The notes under the pieces: generated by a model | Databases searched by the model: none | Seen by the model: only the letters and a program-made list of their open reading frames with translations | Told to the model about the DNA's origin: nothing | Shown: piece by piece, positions 1-8,528 of the stretch | How positions within the stretch are numbered: the first letter of the stretch is position 1 | Layout of the letters: every line of letters starts with the position of its first letter | Program-made: the position numbers and the translations under genes | Origin: Methanocorpusculum labreanum Z | Lineage (GTDB): Archaea > Halobacteriota > Methanomicrobia > Methanomicrobiales > Methanocorpusculaceae | Assembly (NCBI RefSeq): GCF_000015765.1 | Contig: NC_008942.1 | Span: forward strand, 697,921 to 761,920 | DNA: 64,000 nt | Reading direction: 5' to 3'

Positions 1-311
1 ATTTCCCATTCGGTATCGCTCAATGCTTTGTAGCCGGTTGCCAGTTCGGGTTTGAGTTCCATGTTCTGATCATCATAGAAAAGCGTCTCAAAGAGGCCCG
101 CTTCCCGCACATACCAGCCTTCCCACCCATTGGCCGGGTCGAGACTGCCGCTTGAATCGGGACCGAAGTTCATGACGACGCGAAGCGTACTGTCATCATT
201 TCCTGACTGGACGCATCCGGCGCAAATCACCATGGCGCCGATCAGTACGCCTGCAATACACAGTGCGGCGAATCCGTTGATGGATAAGCCCTCTAAAATA
301 CGTTTTTTCAT
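1..311 (-). CDS. ABC-type peptide/nickel substrate-binding lipoprotein (N-terminal part)
   Basis: Only the first ~103 codons are in the window; the gene runs off the left edge. The N-terminus is basic (MKKR), followed by a hydrophobic stretch and a lipobox-like ICAGC, so this is probably a lipid-anchored extracytoplasmic protein. After it comes the pattern of family 5 solute-binding proteins: a short strand (LRVVMNFG), then SGSLDPANGWEGWYVREAGLF, then an 'ETLFYDDQNMELKPELATGY' type segment. Family 5 proteins feed oligopeptide, dipeptide or nickel ABC importers. Substrate cannot be told from this part. Start chosen at the ATG complementary to 309-311, which gives a complete signal sequence. 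It is divergent from the MFS gene. Confidence 0.8.
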   Translation of the reverse strand, partial: MKKRILEGLSINGFAALCIAGVLIGAMVICAGCVQSGNDDSTLRVVMNFGPDSSGSLDPANGWEGWYVREAGLFETLFYDDQNMELKPELATGYKALSDTEWE

Positions 312-468
312 ATCAACACACCAAAGTTATGAATAATTTTATATTTGTAATACTATATTAATACATTCAGAATAATTATATGTTAAATATTTGTTGAAAT
401 TTGATGAACGTAAGATTAAACAAATAAATAGAATGCGTGATTATCAATACTCATCTTCAGGCGACTCC

Positions 469-1653
469 ATGCGTCATACCTACAATACAAAAATAACCGG
501 GGCGATCAGCGGTCATTTTCTGATCGATCTGTATACGCCGATCCTGCCGGTGATCCTCCCTCTTCTCATTGTCAATCTGGGGCTCTCGTATTTTCTTGCA
601 GGGCTTGTCGTTACCGTATTCAATGTGGTCTCGTCCGTGACCCAGCCGTTTATCGGGCTTTACGGAGACCGGACTGGTAAATGGGTGAGCGTGCCGTTCT
701 GTGTTCTGATCGGCAGCGTAGGAATATCACTCTCGGTTCTGGCGAACAATTACCTGATCGTTCTGTTCCTTGTCGGAGGAGCGGCCGTCGGTCATGCCCT
801 CTTCCATCCTTCCGCGATGGCCCTCGTCCATAAACTGAGTCCGCCTGCCAAAAAGGGATTGTACAACTCGATTTTTACCACAAGCGGCAGCATCAGTTAT
901 TCGCTCGGCCCGATGATCGCCGGTTTTTTCATCACGTTCGGCGGTCTGCCGTCGGTCGCCTGGATGATGGTTCCGGGGATCGTCGGGGCTGCCTGGATCT
1001 ATCGAAACGACCGCCGCACCGGAACGGTTGAGCCGATCAAAAAAGAGCCGGTCGAAAAGAAACAGGTCCACGGGAAGTACTGGTGGATCCCGGCCGGTCT
1101 GGTTGTGACGGTGTGTGCTCTGCGGGCCTGGGCGTATGTTGGGGTCATTACGTATCTGCCGACCCTGCTCCTTTTATGGAATCAGGGGATCGACACGTTC
1201 ACGGTCTCGGTCATCATCACGGCCATGCTCTTTACCGGCGTGTTCGGGCAGGTGGCCGGCGGCTATCTTTCCGACCGTTTTGGACGGAAAAAAGTCCTGG
1301 TGCTTGGATTCCTCTGTGCGATCCCGTGTTTCTGTCTGATATTCCTCACGACCGGATGGACGATGTATGCCGGGATCATGCTGTATGCATTCTTTGCGAG
1401 CTTCTGTTATGTGGCTTCGGTGACGATGACTCAGGATCTTCTGCCGGGCAGCGTCGGGTTTGCGTCTGGCCTCACGCTCGGTCTTTCGATGGGTATCGGC
1501 GGAGTTGGAGCGGCCCTGATCGGGTGGGTAGCGGATGTCATGGGTTCCCTGCCGGACGCGATGTTTCTGCTGATTATTCCAACGATCCTCTGTCCGATTC
1601 TCGCGCTGTTTATCAAATACTCGGATAAGCCCGCTGCGGTCGCCGAAGAGTGA
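469..1653 (+). CDS. MFS transporter, fosmidomycin-resistance (Fsr)-like
   Basis: A 394-residue membrane protein with about 12 hydrophobic segments, the size of Fsr-type major facilitator pumps. The first helix carries GHFLIDLYTPILPVILPLL, which matches the Fsr subgroup start. The second half has the MFS loop signature GYLSDRFGRKK around nucleotide 1260. Likely role: proton-driven drug or metabolite efflux in the cytoplasmic membrane; the substrate is unknown. The reading frame is open back to a TTG at 391, but the 26 extra residues are polar and lie before the first helix, so the ATG at 469 is preferred. It stands alone, divergent from the binding lipoprotein. Confidence 0.82.
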   Translation: MRHTYNTKITGAISGHFLIDLYTPILPVILPLLIVNLGLSYFLAGLVVTVFNVVSSVTQPFIGLYGDRTGKWVSVPFCVLIGSVGISLSVLANNYLIVLFLVGGAAVGHALFHPSAMALVHKLSPPAKKGLYNSIFTTSGSISYSLGPMIAGFFITFGGLPSVAWMMVPGIVGAAWIYRNDRRTGTVEPIKKEPVEKKQVHGKYWWIPAGLVVTVCALRAWAYVGVITYLPTLLLLWNQGIDTFTVSVIITAMLFTGVFGQVAGGYLSDRFGRKKVLVLGFLCAIPCFCLIFLTTGWTMYAGIMLYAFFASFCYVASVTMTQDLLPGSVGFASGLTLGLSMGIGGVGAALIGWVADVMGSLPDAMFLLIIPTILCPILALFIKYSDKPAAVAEE

Positions 1654-1733
1654 GGCGGCGTCTCACTGACTGCTGAATCTCCGGCAAAAATCCGAGAATA
1701 ATTTTATCTTCAAACACAGCTATACAGAAAATA

Positions 1734-1868
1734 ATGGCATTTGATTTTGTAGATTACGATGACGATTCCATCCGATTTGCAGATAAGACCGACAAAAAGA
1801 AATCCGGCGAACATTTCCCGAAAAAGGCTGATATCAAAGCGATGAAAACCAAGAATAAACGCAGGTAA
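1734..1868 (+). CDS. Small charged protein of unknown function (44 aa)
   Basis: A short ORF starting MAFDFVDYDDDSIRF and ending in a very basic tail (KAMKTKNKRR). The N-terminal half is acidic, the C-terminal half lysine-rich, and there is no membrane segment. The start ATG lies about 27 nt after an AT-rich stretch (ataattttatctt, around 1697-1709) that could act as a TATA region, which would suit a nearly leaderless archaeal gene. I do not recognise the family. The clean charge pattern and intact frame suggest it is real; the evidence is only composition and position. Confidence 0.5.
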   Translation: MAFDFVDYDDDSIRFADKTDKKKSGEHFPKKADIKAMKTKNKRR

Positions 1869-1898
1869 TTTTTTTTCAAAAATCTATTTTCTCATTTC

Positions 1899-2777
1899 CG
1901 TATCCGGAACGAATTGAAACCAAAATTTGACCGTTGGCAAATATACATCTCCCACATCTCATTACTTATTTCTGATTTAGGGGGTGCGGGAGGGGACAGC
2001 TGAGGGGAGCGAAAGCGACGAGAGCCTTGAGCAAACCGATGGTTTGTGACCCGGCGCGGAGGCGGATCGACGGCACCCCAAATCAAATAAAAAATATTGA
2101 ATGTTGGGATATAGTCTGAAAAGTACGTGGTTCACGAACCAAGTCGTCTTTTCTATTCAAATAGGATTTACGCGGTGTTAATGACAATCCAATTCGGGAA
2201 GGAGGTTGTTGGGTGTGGAAACCTGAGATAAAACCAACCGCGAATCGGCGCGAATCCTGCCCTTCGGGCGAGGCGAATCGGATTTGCTTTTCCTCACTCT
2301 CGCTCGTCGTATCCCTCGCAAATCAAAGATTTGCTCGGCTAAGACACGACGGCTCGTCCCTTCATCGGGACCGTTCGGGCAAATCCTGTCGGCGCCCCAG
2401 CGCCTCCTATATGGAAGAGATTCATTGACCAGGTCTCAATATGAAAAATATCCTCTTTACTGACAGTCACGATATAAAATCAAGAGGCAAATCAATCATG
2501 GGAGCCGCTGGGGCGGCGACAGGATTTGCCCGAACGGTCCCGATGAAGGGATGAGCAAGACAGCGAAGCTGGATTGCGAAAGTGAGGATAAGCAAATCCG
2601 ATTCTTCTCGCCCGAAGGGCGGATTCGCGCCGATTCGCGGTTGGTTTTTCTCTTGTGTCAAAACGAATGTCGTACACGAAATCGAAGTACATCTCATAAG
2701 AACTTCAGTTTTTTCCGGTAGGATCTCACCGCGTAAGTCTTATTCAACATCTTTTTTCTCCGTTTCGTATCCGGAAC
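1899..2777. repeat. Repeat-rich gap bounded by a 12-bp direct repeat
   Basis: The 927-bp gap between the small gene and the P-type ATPase holds no convincing gene. The 12-mer cgtatccggaac occurs at 1899-1910 and again at 2766-2777, each preceded by a similar T-rich segment, so the repeat-bearing DNA sits between two copies of one short sequence. Inside are a GC-rich module (about 1981-2085) of the hairpin family also seen near 7.8, 14.0 and 26.1 kb, and an inverted-repeat element at 2161-2743. Confidence 0.55.
2161..2743. mobile_element. Non-coding inverted-repeat element (583 bp)
   Basis: The ends are related inverted repeats: ATAGGATTTACGCGGTG at 2161 and, reversed, CACCGCGTAAGTCTTAT ending at 2743. 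They match the ends of the larger element at 25849-26679. Inside, about 2230-2400 is repeated in inverse orientation at about 2495-2650 with few differences, so single-stranded DNA or RNA could form one long hairpin. No transposase is encoded, so this is MITE-like (inference). ORFs in both arms are by-products of the repeat. Confidence 0.6.
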
Positions 2778-2795
2778 TCATTATACTGCTGCTGA

Positions 2796-5456
2796 CTACT
2801 CCGACGGGTAGATTCGTCTCATCACCTTCTTGATCGCATACACGACGCCGGTCGTGGCAAATGCCGCCAGCAGGATCACCGCCCAGGTATCTGCCGTAAG
2901 GGGCGTTGTTCCGATCGTCTGCTGCATAAACGGAACATAGATCACCATGATCTGCAGGAGCAGGGATAAACTTACAGCGCCGACCAGGACCTTATTTTCC
3001 CGTATCAGCGTTGTGAGGCCGAACCCGTTTTCTTTGCGGATGTTGAGGACATGGAGTAGCTGGGCAAGAACCATAAACGTAAAAGTCGCCGTCTGCACGT
3101 AAAGCAGCGAAGTATTCTGGGTTAAGAAGAAATTAAAGATCAAAAAGGAACTCAGTCCGAGAACAGCACCGCTGAAAAGGATCCTTCCAAGAAACCGCTT
3201 ATTGATCAGGCCGCTATGTGTACTCCTCGGCGGCGCTTTCATGATGTTTGCCTCTGCCGGTTCATATGCCAAGGCCATAGCCGGCGCAATATCGATAACA
3301 AGGTTAAGGAAGAGAATATGGAGCGGCAGGATAGGCAGAGGTTTCAGGAAACTGACGCTCAGAAAAATCGTGATGATCTCGACCATATTGCAGGAAAAAA
3401 GGAACGAAACATACTTTTTTATGTTCGAAAAGATGACCCTTCCCTCTCTCACGGCGTCCACGATCGTGTAAAACCGGTCATCCGTCAGGATCATATCCGA
3501 CGCCTCTTTGGCAACCTCCGTACCCCGGATCCCCATCGCCACGCCGATATCCGCACTCTTCAACGCCGGCGCATCATTCACCCCGTCCCCGGTCATTGCC
3601 ACGACGGATCCCTCCTTTCGCAGTGCATCCACGATCTGCATCTTATTTTCAGGCGAAACACGGGCAAACACCGCGGTCTTTTTCACAAGATCGCCGAACT
3701 CCGGCGTCCCGGCCGCCAAATCAAGCTCTTTTCCGGTGATCGCCGCCTTTGCCTCCCTCAGACCTATCTCCCGGGCAATGATCGAGGCGGTTTTCGGATC
3801 ATCGCCCGTTATCATCTTCACCTGGATGCCGGCCTGCTGGCAGATACCGATCGCTTCTCTGACATCGTTTCGCGGGGGATCCGTGATCCCGACGATCCCG
3901 AAAAGATCCACCCGATCGAGATACGAAACGATGCTTACTCTGCTCCCGTCTCCGCTATATCCGTTGAGTTTGCCGACCCCAAGAACCCGCAGACCTTTTT
4001 CCGTCAGATGGTCGTTTGCGTCTTGCAGCCTTTCCTTCTCTTCTCTTGACTGCAGAGACATCGCAAGAAGCACGTCCGGCGCTCCTTTGATAAACGCATG
4101 GACCGTTTCCCCGTGTTCATACACCGTGATCATATACTTCCTCGCGGAATCGAACGGCATCTCGCCGATCCTAACCCAGCCGCCCGCATGAAGACTTTCC
4201 CTGCTTATTCCCGCTTTAGCTCCCAACACGACCAGAGCTCCTTCGGTCGGATCGCCGATCACGGAATACTCCAGCTCATCCTTTTTCAGCACTGCATTGC
4301 TGCAGAGGACCGCGGCGGCGATGATGTCCCAAAGCCGGTCGTCATCCGAAAGATCGACAGCACGCTCATCGGCGAGAATATTTCCGACCGGCTGATACCC
4401 GTTTCCTTCAACCGTATATGACCGGTCGTTTGTCAGCACGATCCTTCCGACCGTCATCTGATTTTCGGTGAGTGTCCCGGTTTTATCCGTGCATATCACG
4501 TTTGTCGAACCAAGGGTCTCCACGGCCGGCAGGTGTTTGACCAGCGCCTTATGTTCCGCCATCGTCCGCATCCCGCGGGACAATGTCATCGTTGACACTG
4601 CAGGCATCGCCTCGGGGATCGCGGCCACGGCGAGGATAAGCGCCGTATGAAGAATGGCCTCAATCGGATGGTTCGTCACAAACCCGGCGGTCAATACCGC
4701 AATGCCGGCCAGCAATGCCACGAGGATGAGGATTTTGCTGAGCTTGTTCATCTCTTTACCAAGCGGCGTCCTCTCTTTGATGCCGCTCTCTAGCATCCCG
4801 GTGATCTTTCCCACTTCCGTCGACATCCCGGTACTGGTGACGACCGCATGGGCATTACCCCGTGTTGCGGATGTGCCGGCAAAGACCATATTGATCCTGT
4901 CCCCAAGTCCGGTATCCTCGGAAAAAAGTGCCAGTGCATCCTTTTCGACCGCGTCCGACTCCCCGGTGAGGGCGGACTCGATACAGGCAAAATTCATACT
5001 GCGGATAAGTCGTGCATCCGCCGGAACGGAATCGCCCTCCTCTATAAAGATCAGATCACCGGGTACCAGTTTCGAGGCATTGATCTCCTGCCAGACGCCG
5101 CCCCGCACGACCTTGGCATGGGTGAAGATCATCCGCTGGAGGGATTCTATCGATTTCTGTGCCTTATATTCGGTAAAAAAGCTGGTAAGTACGGCGATCA
5201 TCAATGCGATCAAAACAGCGATGCCTTCGATGATCTCCCCCATGGAAAAAGACAGGACCGCGGCGACGATCAGGATGTAGACGATGATATTATTGATATT
5301 ATGCAGCAGAATACGCCAGGCTGAAACGCCCCTGGCTTTTTTCAGCTCATTTTTTCCGTATTCCTGCTGTCTTTTCTGTGCTGTTTCTTCGGATAACCCG
5401 AACACTCTGTCAGTATTGAGTTCTGTGAGCACATCCTCTATCGTTTTTTTGTACAT
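2796..5456 (-). CDS. Type II P-type cation-transporting ATPase
   Basis: An 886-residue ion pump close to the usual length of type II P-type ATPases (SERCA/PMR1-like Ca2+ pumps and relatives). Visible motifs in order: N-terminal cation ATPase domain, actuator loop TGES (164-167), PEAMP in helix M4 (281-285), the phosphorylation site DKTGTLT with catalytic Asp324, the hinge GDGVNDAPALKSADIG, and a C-terminal block of membrane helices. PE-x-x-P in M4 is typical of type II pumps. M6 reads NLVIDIAPA where Ca2+ pumps usually have N..TDG.PA, so the ion is uncertain (Ca2+, Na+ or other). It is convergent with the repeat region and has no obvious partner. Confidence 0.92.
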   Translation of the reverse strand: MYKKTIEDVLTELNTDRVFGLSEETAQKRQQEYGKNELKKARGVSAWRILLHNINNIIVYILIVAAVLSFSMGEIIEGIAVLIALMIAVLTSFFTEYKAQKSIESLQRMIFTHAKVVRGGVWQEINASKLVPGDLIFIEEGDSVPADARLIRSMNFACIESALTGESDAVEKDALALFSEDTGLGDRINMVFAGTSATRGNAHAVVTSTGMSTEVGKITGMLESGIKERTPLGKEMNKLSKILILVALLAGIAVLTAGFVTNHPIEAILHTALILAVAAIPEAMPAVSTMTLSRGMRTMAEHKALVKHLPAVETLGSTNVICTDKTGTLTENQMTVGRIVLTNDRSYTVEGNGYQPVGNILADERAVDLSDDDRLWDIIAAAVLCSNAVLKKDELEYSVIGDPTEGALVVLGAKAGISRESLHAGGWVRIGEMPFDSARKYMITVYEHGETVHAFIKGAPDVLLAMSLQSREEKERLQDANDHLTEKGLRVLGVGKLNGYSGDGSRVSIVSYLDRVDLFGIVGITDPPRNDVREAIGICQQAGIQVKMITGDDPKTASIIAREIGLREAKAAITGKELDLAAGTPEFGDLVKKTAVFARVSPENKMQIVDALRKEGSVVAMTGDGVNDAPALKSADIGVAMGIRGTEVAKEASDMILTDDRFYTIVDAVREGRVIFSNIKKYVSFLFSCNMVEIITIFLSVSFLKPLPILPLHILFLNLVIDIAPAMALAYEPAEANIMKAPPRSTHSGLINKRFLGRILFSGAVLGLSSFLIFNFFLTQNTSLLYVQTATFTFMVLAQLLHVLNIRKENGFGLTTLIRENKVLVGAVSLSLLLQIMVIYVPFMQQTIGTTPLTADTWAVILLAAFATTGVVYAIKKVMRRIYPSE

Positions 5457-5661
5457 TCCCTCTCTCCAGGAAAGCGTGGATGGTCCAAATAACCGCCGTG
5501 ATCATGCAGTATTCATTCTGGAAACAACGGATTTTGCTGCGCCTGCCCCGAAAAAGCATACCTAACCGATGCCTATAATCAATGAATGGTTGGAAGAAGA
5601 CATAAAGCCAGTCTATTCCGGCACTTAAAAAAAATGGGGGTGATGTAGGTATGCCAAAAGA

Positions 5662-7683
5662 TCAGTGGACTTTGGTTCCTTCCGGCACATCCTTCAGCGG
5701 AACAAGAAGCGATGCCTCTTCGCCTGCGGCAAACAGCATCCCGTTGCTCTCCTCGCCCCGGAACTTTGCCGGCTTCAGGTTTACGACCACGATGATCTTC
5801 TTATCCACCATCTCTTCAGGCGTATAGACATCGGCGATGCCTGACACGATCTGTCTGACCTCGGTTCCGATATCCACCTGCAGACGCAGAAGTTTCGTCG
5901 TCTTTGGCACTCTCTCCGCTTTCACGACCCGACCCACGCGGAGATCGAGCTTTGCTACATCGTCTATTGTTATGATCTCTTCCGAGATTGGTTCTATTAC
6001 TGCTTCCATAGTATTCTTTCCTGCTGCTTTCTTCTTCGAATCCTCGGCCCGCTTTGTCAGCACGGCCTCCATCTCCTCACGCTGCTTGTCCTCGATTCTC
6101 GCAAACAGCGGCTTCACATCGCCAAGTGTTGTGTTCTCGAACGGAACCAGCGCATCGCTGATCGGGCGGCTCTCGATCTTGTCCGTATAGCCGAGCATCT
6201 CCCAAAGTTTCTGGGAAGACTCGGGCATCACCGGCTGCATGATAAGAGCACACGCCTTCACGATCTGGAGACAGTTCTTTAATATCTGTGCGGCCGCTTG
6301 CGGATCTTCCTTGATCAGCTTCCAGGGAGCCGCGTTCGAGATATAGCTGTTTCCGTATGCCGCGAGAAGAAGGATGCCGTCGACGGCCGCCTTGAACTCG
6401 TATGCACGGACGGACTCCTCAATTGCAGCGAGCGAACGTTCGATCTCGGCAAAGATCTCTGCCTCGACCGGGACCTGCGGCACATCGCCGAACTTGGTCT
6501 TGACCAGGCTCATGCTCCGGTTCGCGAAGTTCCCGAACGTGTTCACGAGTTCATTATTGATCCGTGCCTGGAACTCTTTCCAGGAGAAGTCCAGTTCGCG
6601 GGTGTGGCTCGTATAGGCGAGGAGATAATACCGGAGATAATCCGCCGGCAGTCCCTTGTCAAGGTAATCCTCTTTCGTCCAGACGACGTTTCCTTTCGAT
6701 TTGGAGAACTTCTCGCCGTCGATCGTGACCATGCCGCTCGCTACGACCGCGGTCGGCGGCTGATAGCCGGCCCCGTGAAGCATTGCCGGCCAGAAGACAC
6801 AGTGGTGATAGATGATGTCGGACCCGATGAAGTGGACTCTATCTCCCTCGCACCAGTATTTCTGCCAGCTGTTGTTGGTGGCTTTCGCCCATTCTTCAGT
6901 GAACGAGATGTATCCGATCGGGGCATCCACCCAGACATAGCAGACGAGATCGTCGGATCCCGGGAACTTGACGCCCCAGTCCATCATTCGGGTGATGCAC
7001 CAGTCTTTGAGTTCGTTTTCTACCCAGCCGATGGCGTAGTTTTTGGCGTTGAGCGTTCCGCCGAGGGTCGGCAGATACTCCAGAAGATAGTCCCTAAAGC
7101 TGCTGAGCTTGAAGTAGTAGTGCTTCTGTTCGCGGAGTTCGGCTTTGGTCCCGCAGGTTGCGCAGACGGGATCGAGGATCTCTCCGGGTTCGAGGTGCCG
7201 GCCGCATCCCGAGTCGCATTCATCCCCGCGGGCATGTTTGCCGCAGTAGGGGCAGGTTCCTTCGACGTACCGGTCGGGGAGGAAGCGTTTGCATTTGGGG
7301 CAGTAGCTTTGCTGGATGGTCTGTTCGTAGACATATCCGCGGTCGATGAGGGTCTGGAGGATGGAGACGGTCCGGTGGTGGTTGGTCGGGTCGTCGGTCA
7401 TGCCGAACCGGTCGAATGCGATGCCCATGGATTTGAAGACGTTGTCGAAGTGGGCGTGGTATGTTTCGGATACGGCACGCGGCGTGGTTTTTTCGGCCTC
7501 GGCCGTGACGACGATGGGGGTCCCGTGGTTGTCGGATCCGCAGATGAAGACGATGTCGTCGCCGAGACGCCTGAGGTATCGTACGTAGAAATCGCCTGGG
7601 ATGTACGTCCGGAGGTGCCCGAGATGGCAAAAACCGTTTGTATAGGGCAAACCGCACGTAACGACAGTGGGCTTATTGGTCAT
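5662..7683 (-). CDS. metG: Methionyl-tRNA synthetase
   Basis: Class I synthetase of 673 residues that charges tRNA-Met in the cytoplasm. The HIGH motif appears as HLGH (residues 20-23) within the Rossmann domain. The KMSKS loop appears as KFSKSKG at about residue 327. A double zinc-knuckle insert is visible (CPKCKR, CPYCG, CDSGCGR, CATCG). An anticodon-binding helical domain follows. The last ~110 residues are a fused OB-fold tRNA-binding domain (LDLRVGRVVKAERVP, then SGIADVYTPEEM and KPAKFRGEESNGML), which in some species is a separate protein. The start ATG is complementary to 7681-7683. The initiator tRNA-Met, one substrate, is encoded at 44.1 kb. Confidence 0.97.
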   Translation of the reverse strand: MTNKPTVVTCGLPYTNGFCHLGHLRTYIPGDFYVRYLRRLGDDIVFICGSDNHGTPIVVTAEAEKTTPRAVSETYHAHFDNVFKSMGIAFDRFGMTDDPTNHHRTVSILQTLIDRGYVYEQTIQQSYCPKCKRFLPDRYVEGTCPYCGKHARGDECDSGCGRHLEPGEILDPVCATCGTKAELREQKHYYFKLSSFRDYLLEYLPTLGGTLNAKNYAIGWVENELKDWCITRMMDWGVKFPGSDDLVCYVWVDAPIGYISFTEEWAKATNNSWQKYWCEGDRVHFIGSDIIYHHCVFWPAMLHGAGYQPPTAVVASGMVTIDGEKFSKSKGNVVWTKEDYLDKGLPADYLRYYLLAYTSHTRELDFSWKEFQARINNELVNTFGNFANRSMSLVKTKFGDVPQVPVEAEIFAEIERSLAAIEESVRAYEFKAAVDGILLLAAYGNSYISNAAPWKLIKEDPQAAAQILKNCLQIVKACALIMQPVMPESSQKLWEMLGYTDKIESRPISDALVPFENTTLGDVKPLFARIEDKQREEMEAVLTKRAEDSKKKAAGKNTMEAVIEPISEEIITIDDVAKLDLRVGRVVKAERVPKTTKLLRLQVDIGTEVRQIVSGIADVYTPEEMVDKKIIVVVNLKPAKFRGEESNGMLFAAGEEASLLVPLKDVPEGTKVH

Positions 7684-7724
7684 GCGGTACTATTTGGAGC
7701 GGATTGGTATTAAATACTGATTTC

Positions 7725-7995
7725 GTGGGTTGGCGACGAAGGGGTTGCCTTAGCTTGAGCAAGTTTTCGAAGGAAACGTGCGAGTGCGGGTTGGACGCGG
7801 AACGCGGACGACCTTGGCGGAGGCGGACCGACCCATAGGGGCGGGCTTAGCCGAGCAAGGCTTTGCCTTGCGACCAAATCTTTGATTTGCGACTGCGGGC
7901 GGGGACCTTTAGGTCCCTCAGCTGAGCAAACCGAAGGGTTACGACTTAGTTTACTGAGTTCGCCGGCTTCTTTCCGGTTCCCCTGAGATGCTGTC
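7725..7995. repeat. GC-rich modular hairpin repeat, left side of the island
   Basis: Intergenic DNA upstream of metG with short self-complementary units joined by conserved GC-rich spacers: gcaagttttcgaaggaaac, gcaaggctttgccttgc, caaatctttgatttgcg and ggacctttaggtccc. The spacer ggcggaggcgga and the piece ttggacgcggaacgcggacg are the reverse complement of spacers in the 13.8-14.2 kb tandem array. No gene is visible here. Confidence 0.6.
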
Positions 7996-8316
7996 AGAAA
8001 TCATTAGGGGTATCAGAAAGAGAAAGGGTTTGAAAGAACAAATCCTGACTCCGAAGGATTACCTCGAGTGATGGATCACGTCTAAGGAGCAGTAAATCAT
8101 TTTGCACAGGGGAATATTTCTGCGAGAAATCGGAATCTTTTTTTTTGTTTTTGGAAAAATCTCTTATCTCACCAGTGGATTCTAGTGAGAATGATATTTT
8201 GGTGTAGCGTTCAGGTTATGTGTAATTTAAACTGATTTACATAAATACATTAATCCTAATTATCCATTTTTATAATTTTTGATGTATTGATTGATTACAA
8301 ATGCATGTATCATAAT

Positions 8317-8528
8317 TTATTTTAAAATTCTAGAGTGAATGTAGTGTCTCATTAATATAAATTTGAATATTTTCATAATATCTTTATAGCACTTCTCTGC
8401 AGAGATAACGTCCTGATATTGATATCCCATATTATATGTAGCAACTTCAATATAATATTCTATTGCATTTATAAGATCCCCTTATTCTTCATAATTATAT
8501 GCCATGTGATATAATGAATGTGCCAAAT
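8317..8528 (-). pseudogene. Decayed C-terminal tail of the TPR ATPase
   Basis: Directly after the stop codon of the large ATPase, another TPR repeat can be read in the next frame: DDNLNLAHSLYHMAYNYEE, then a stop where the other copies have lysine, then GDLINAIEYYIEVA, running to a natural-looking end (HSRILK then TAA at 8317-8319). Compared with the intact copies, one A is missing in the run just before 8546 (ATCGCCAAACAG against ATCGCTAAAACAG), and AAA has become TAA. Two small lesions thus removed about 70 residues from an ancestral longer protein. Confidence 0.7.

Noticed and set aside
2213-2697. ORFs on both strands in the 2.2-2.7 kb region
   Set aside because: They are the two arms of the inverted repeat read in both directions; no start signal and no family match.
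6298-7713. 471-codon ORF on the + strand
   Set aside because: It is exactly antisense to metG, with composition that mirrors metG codons.
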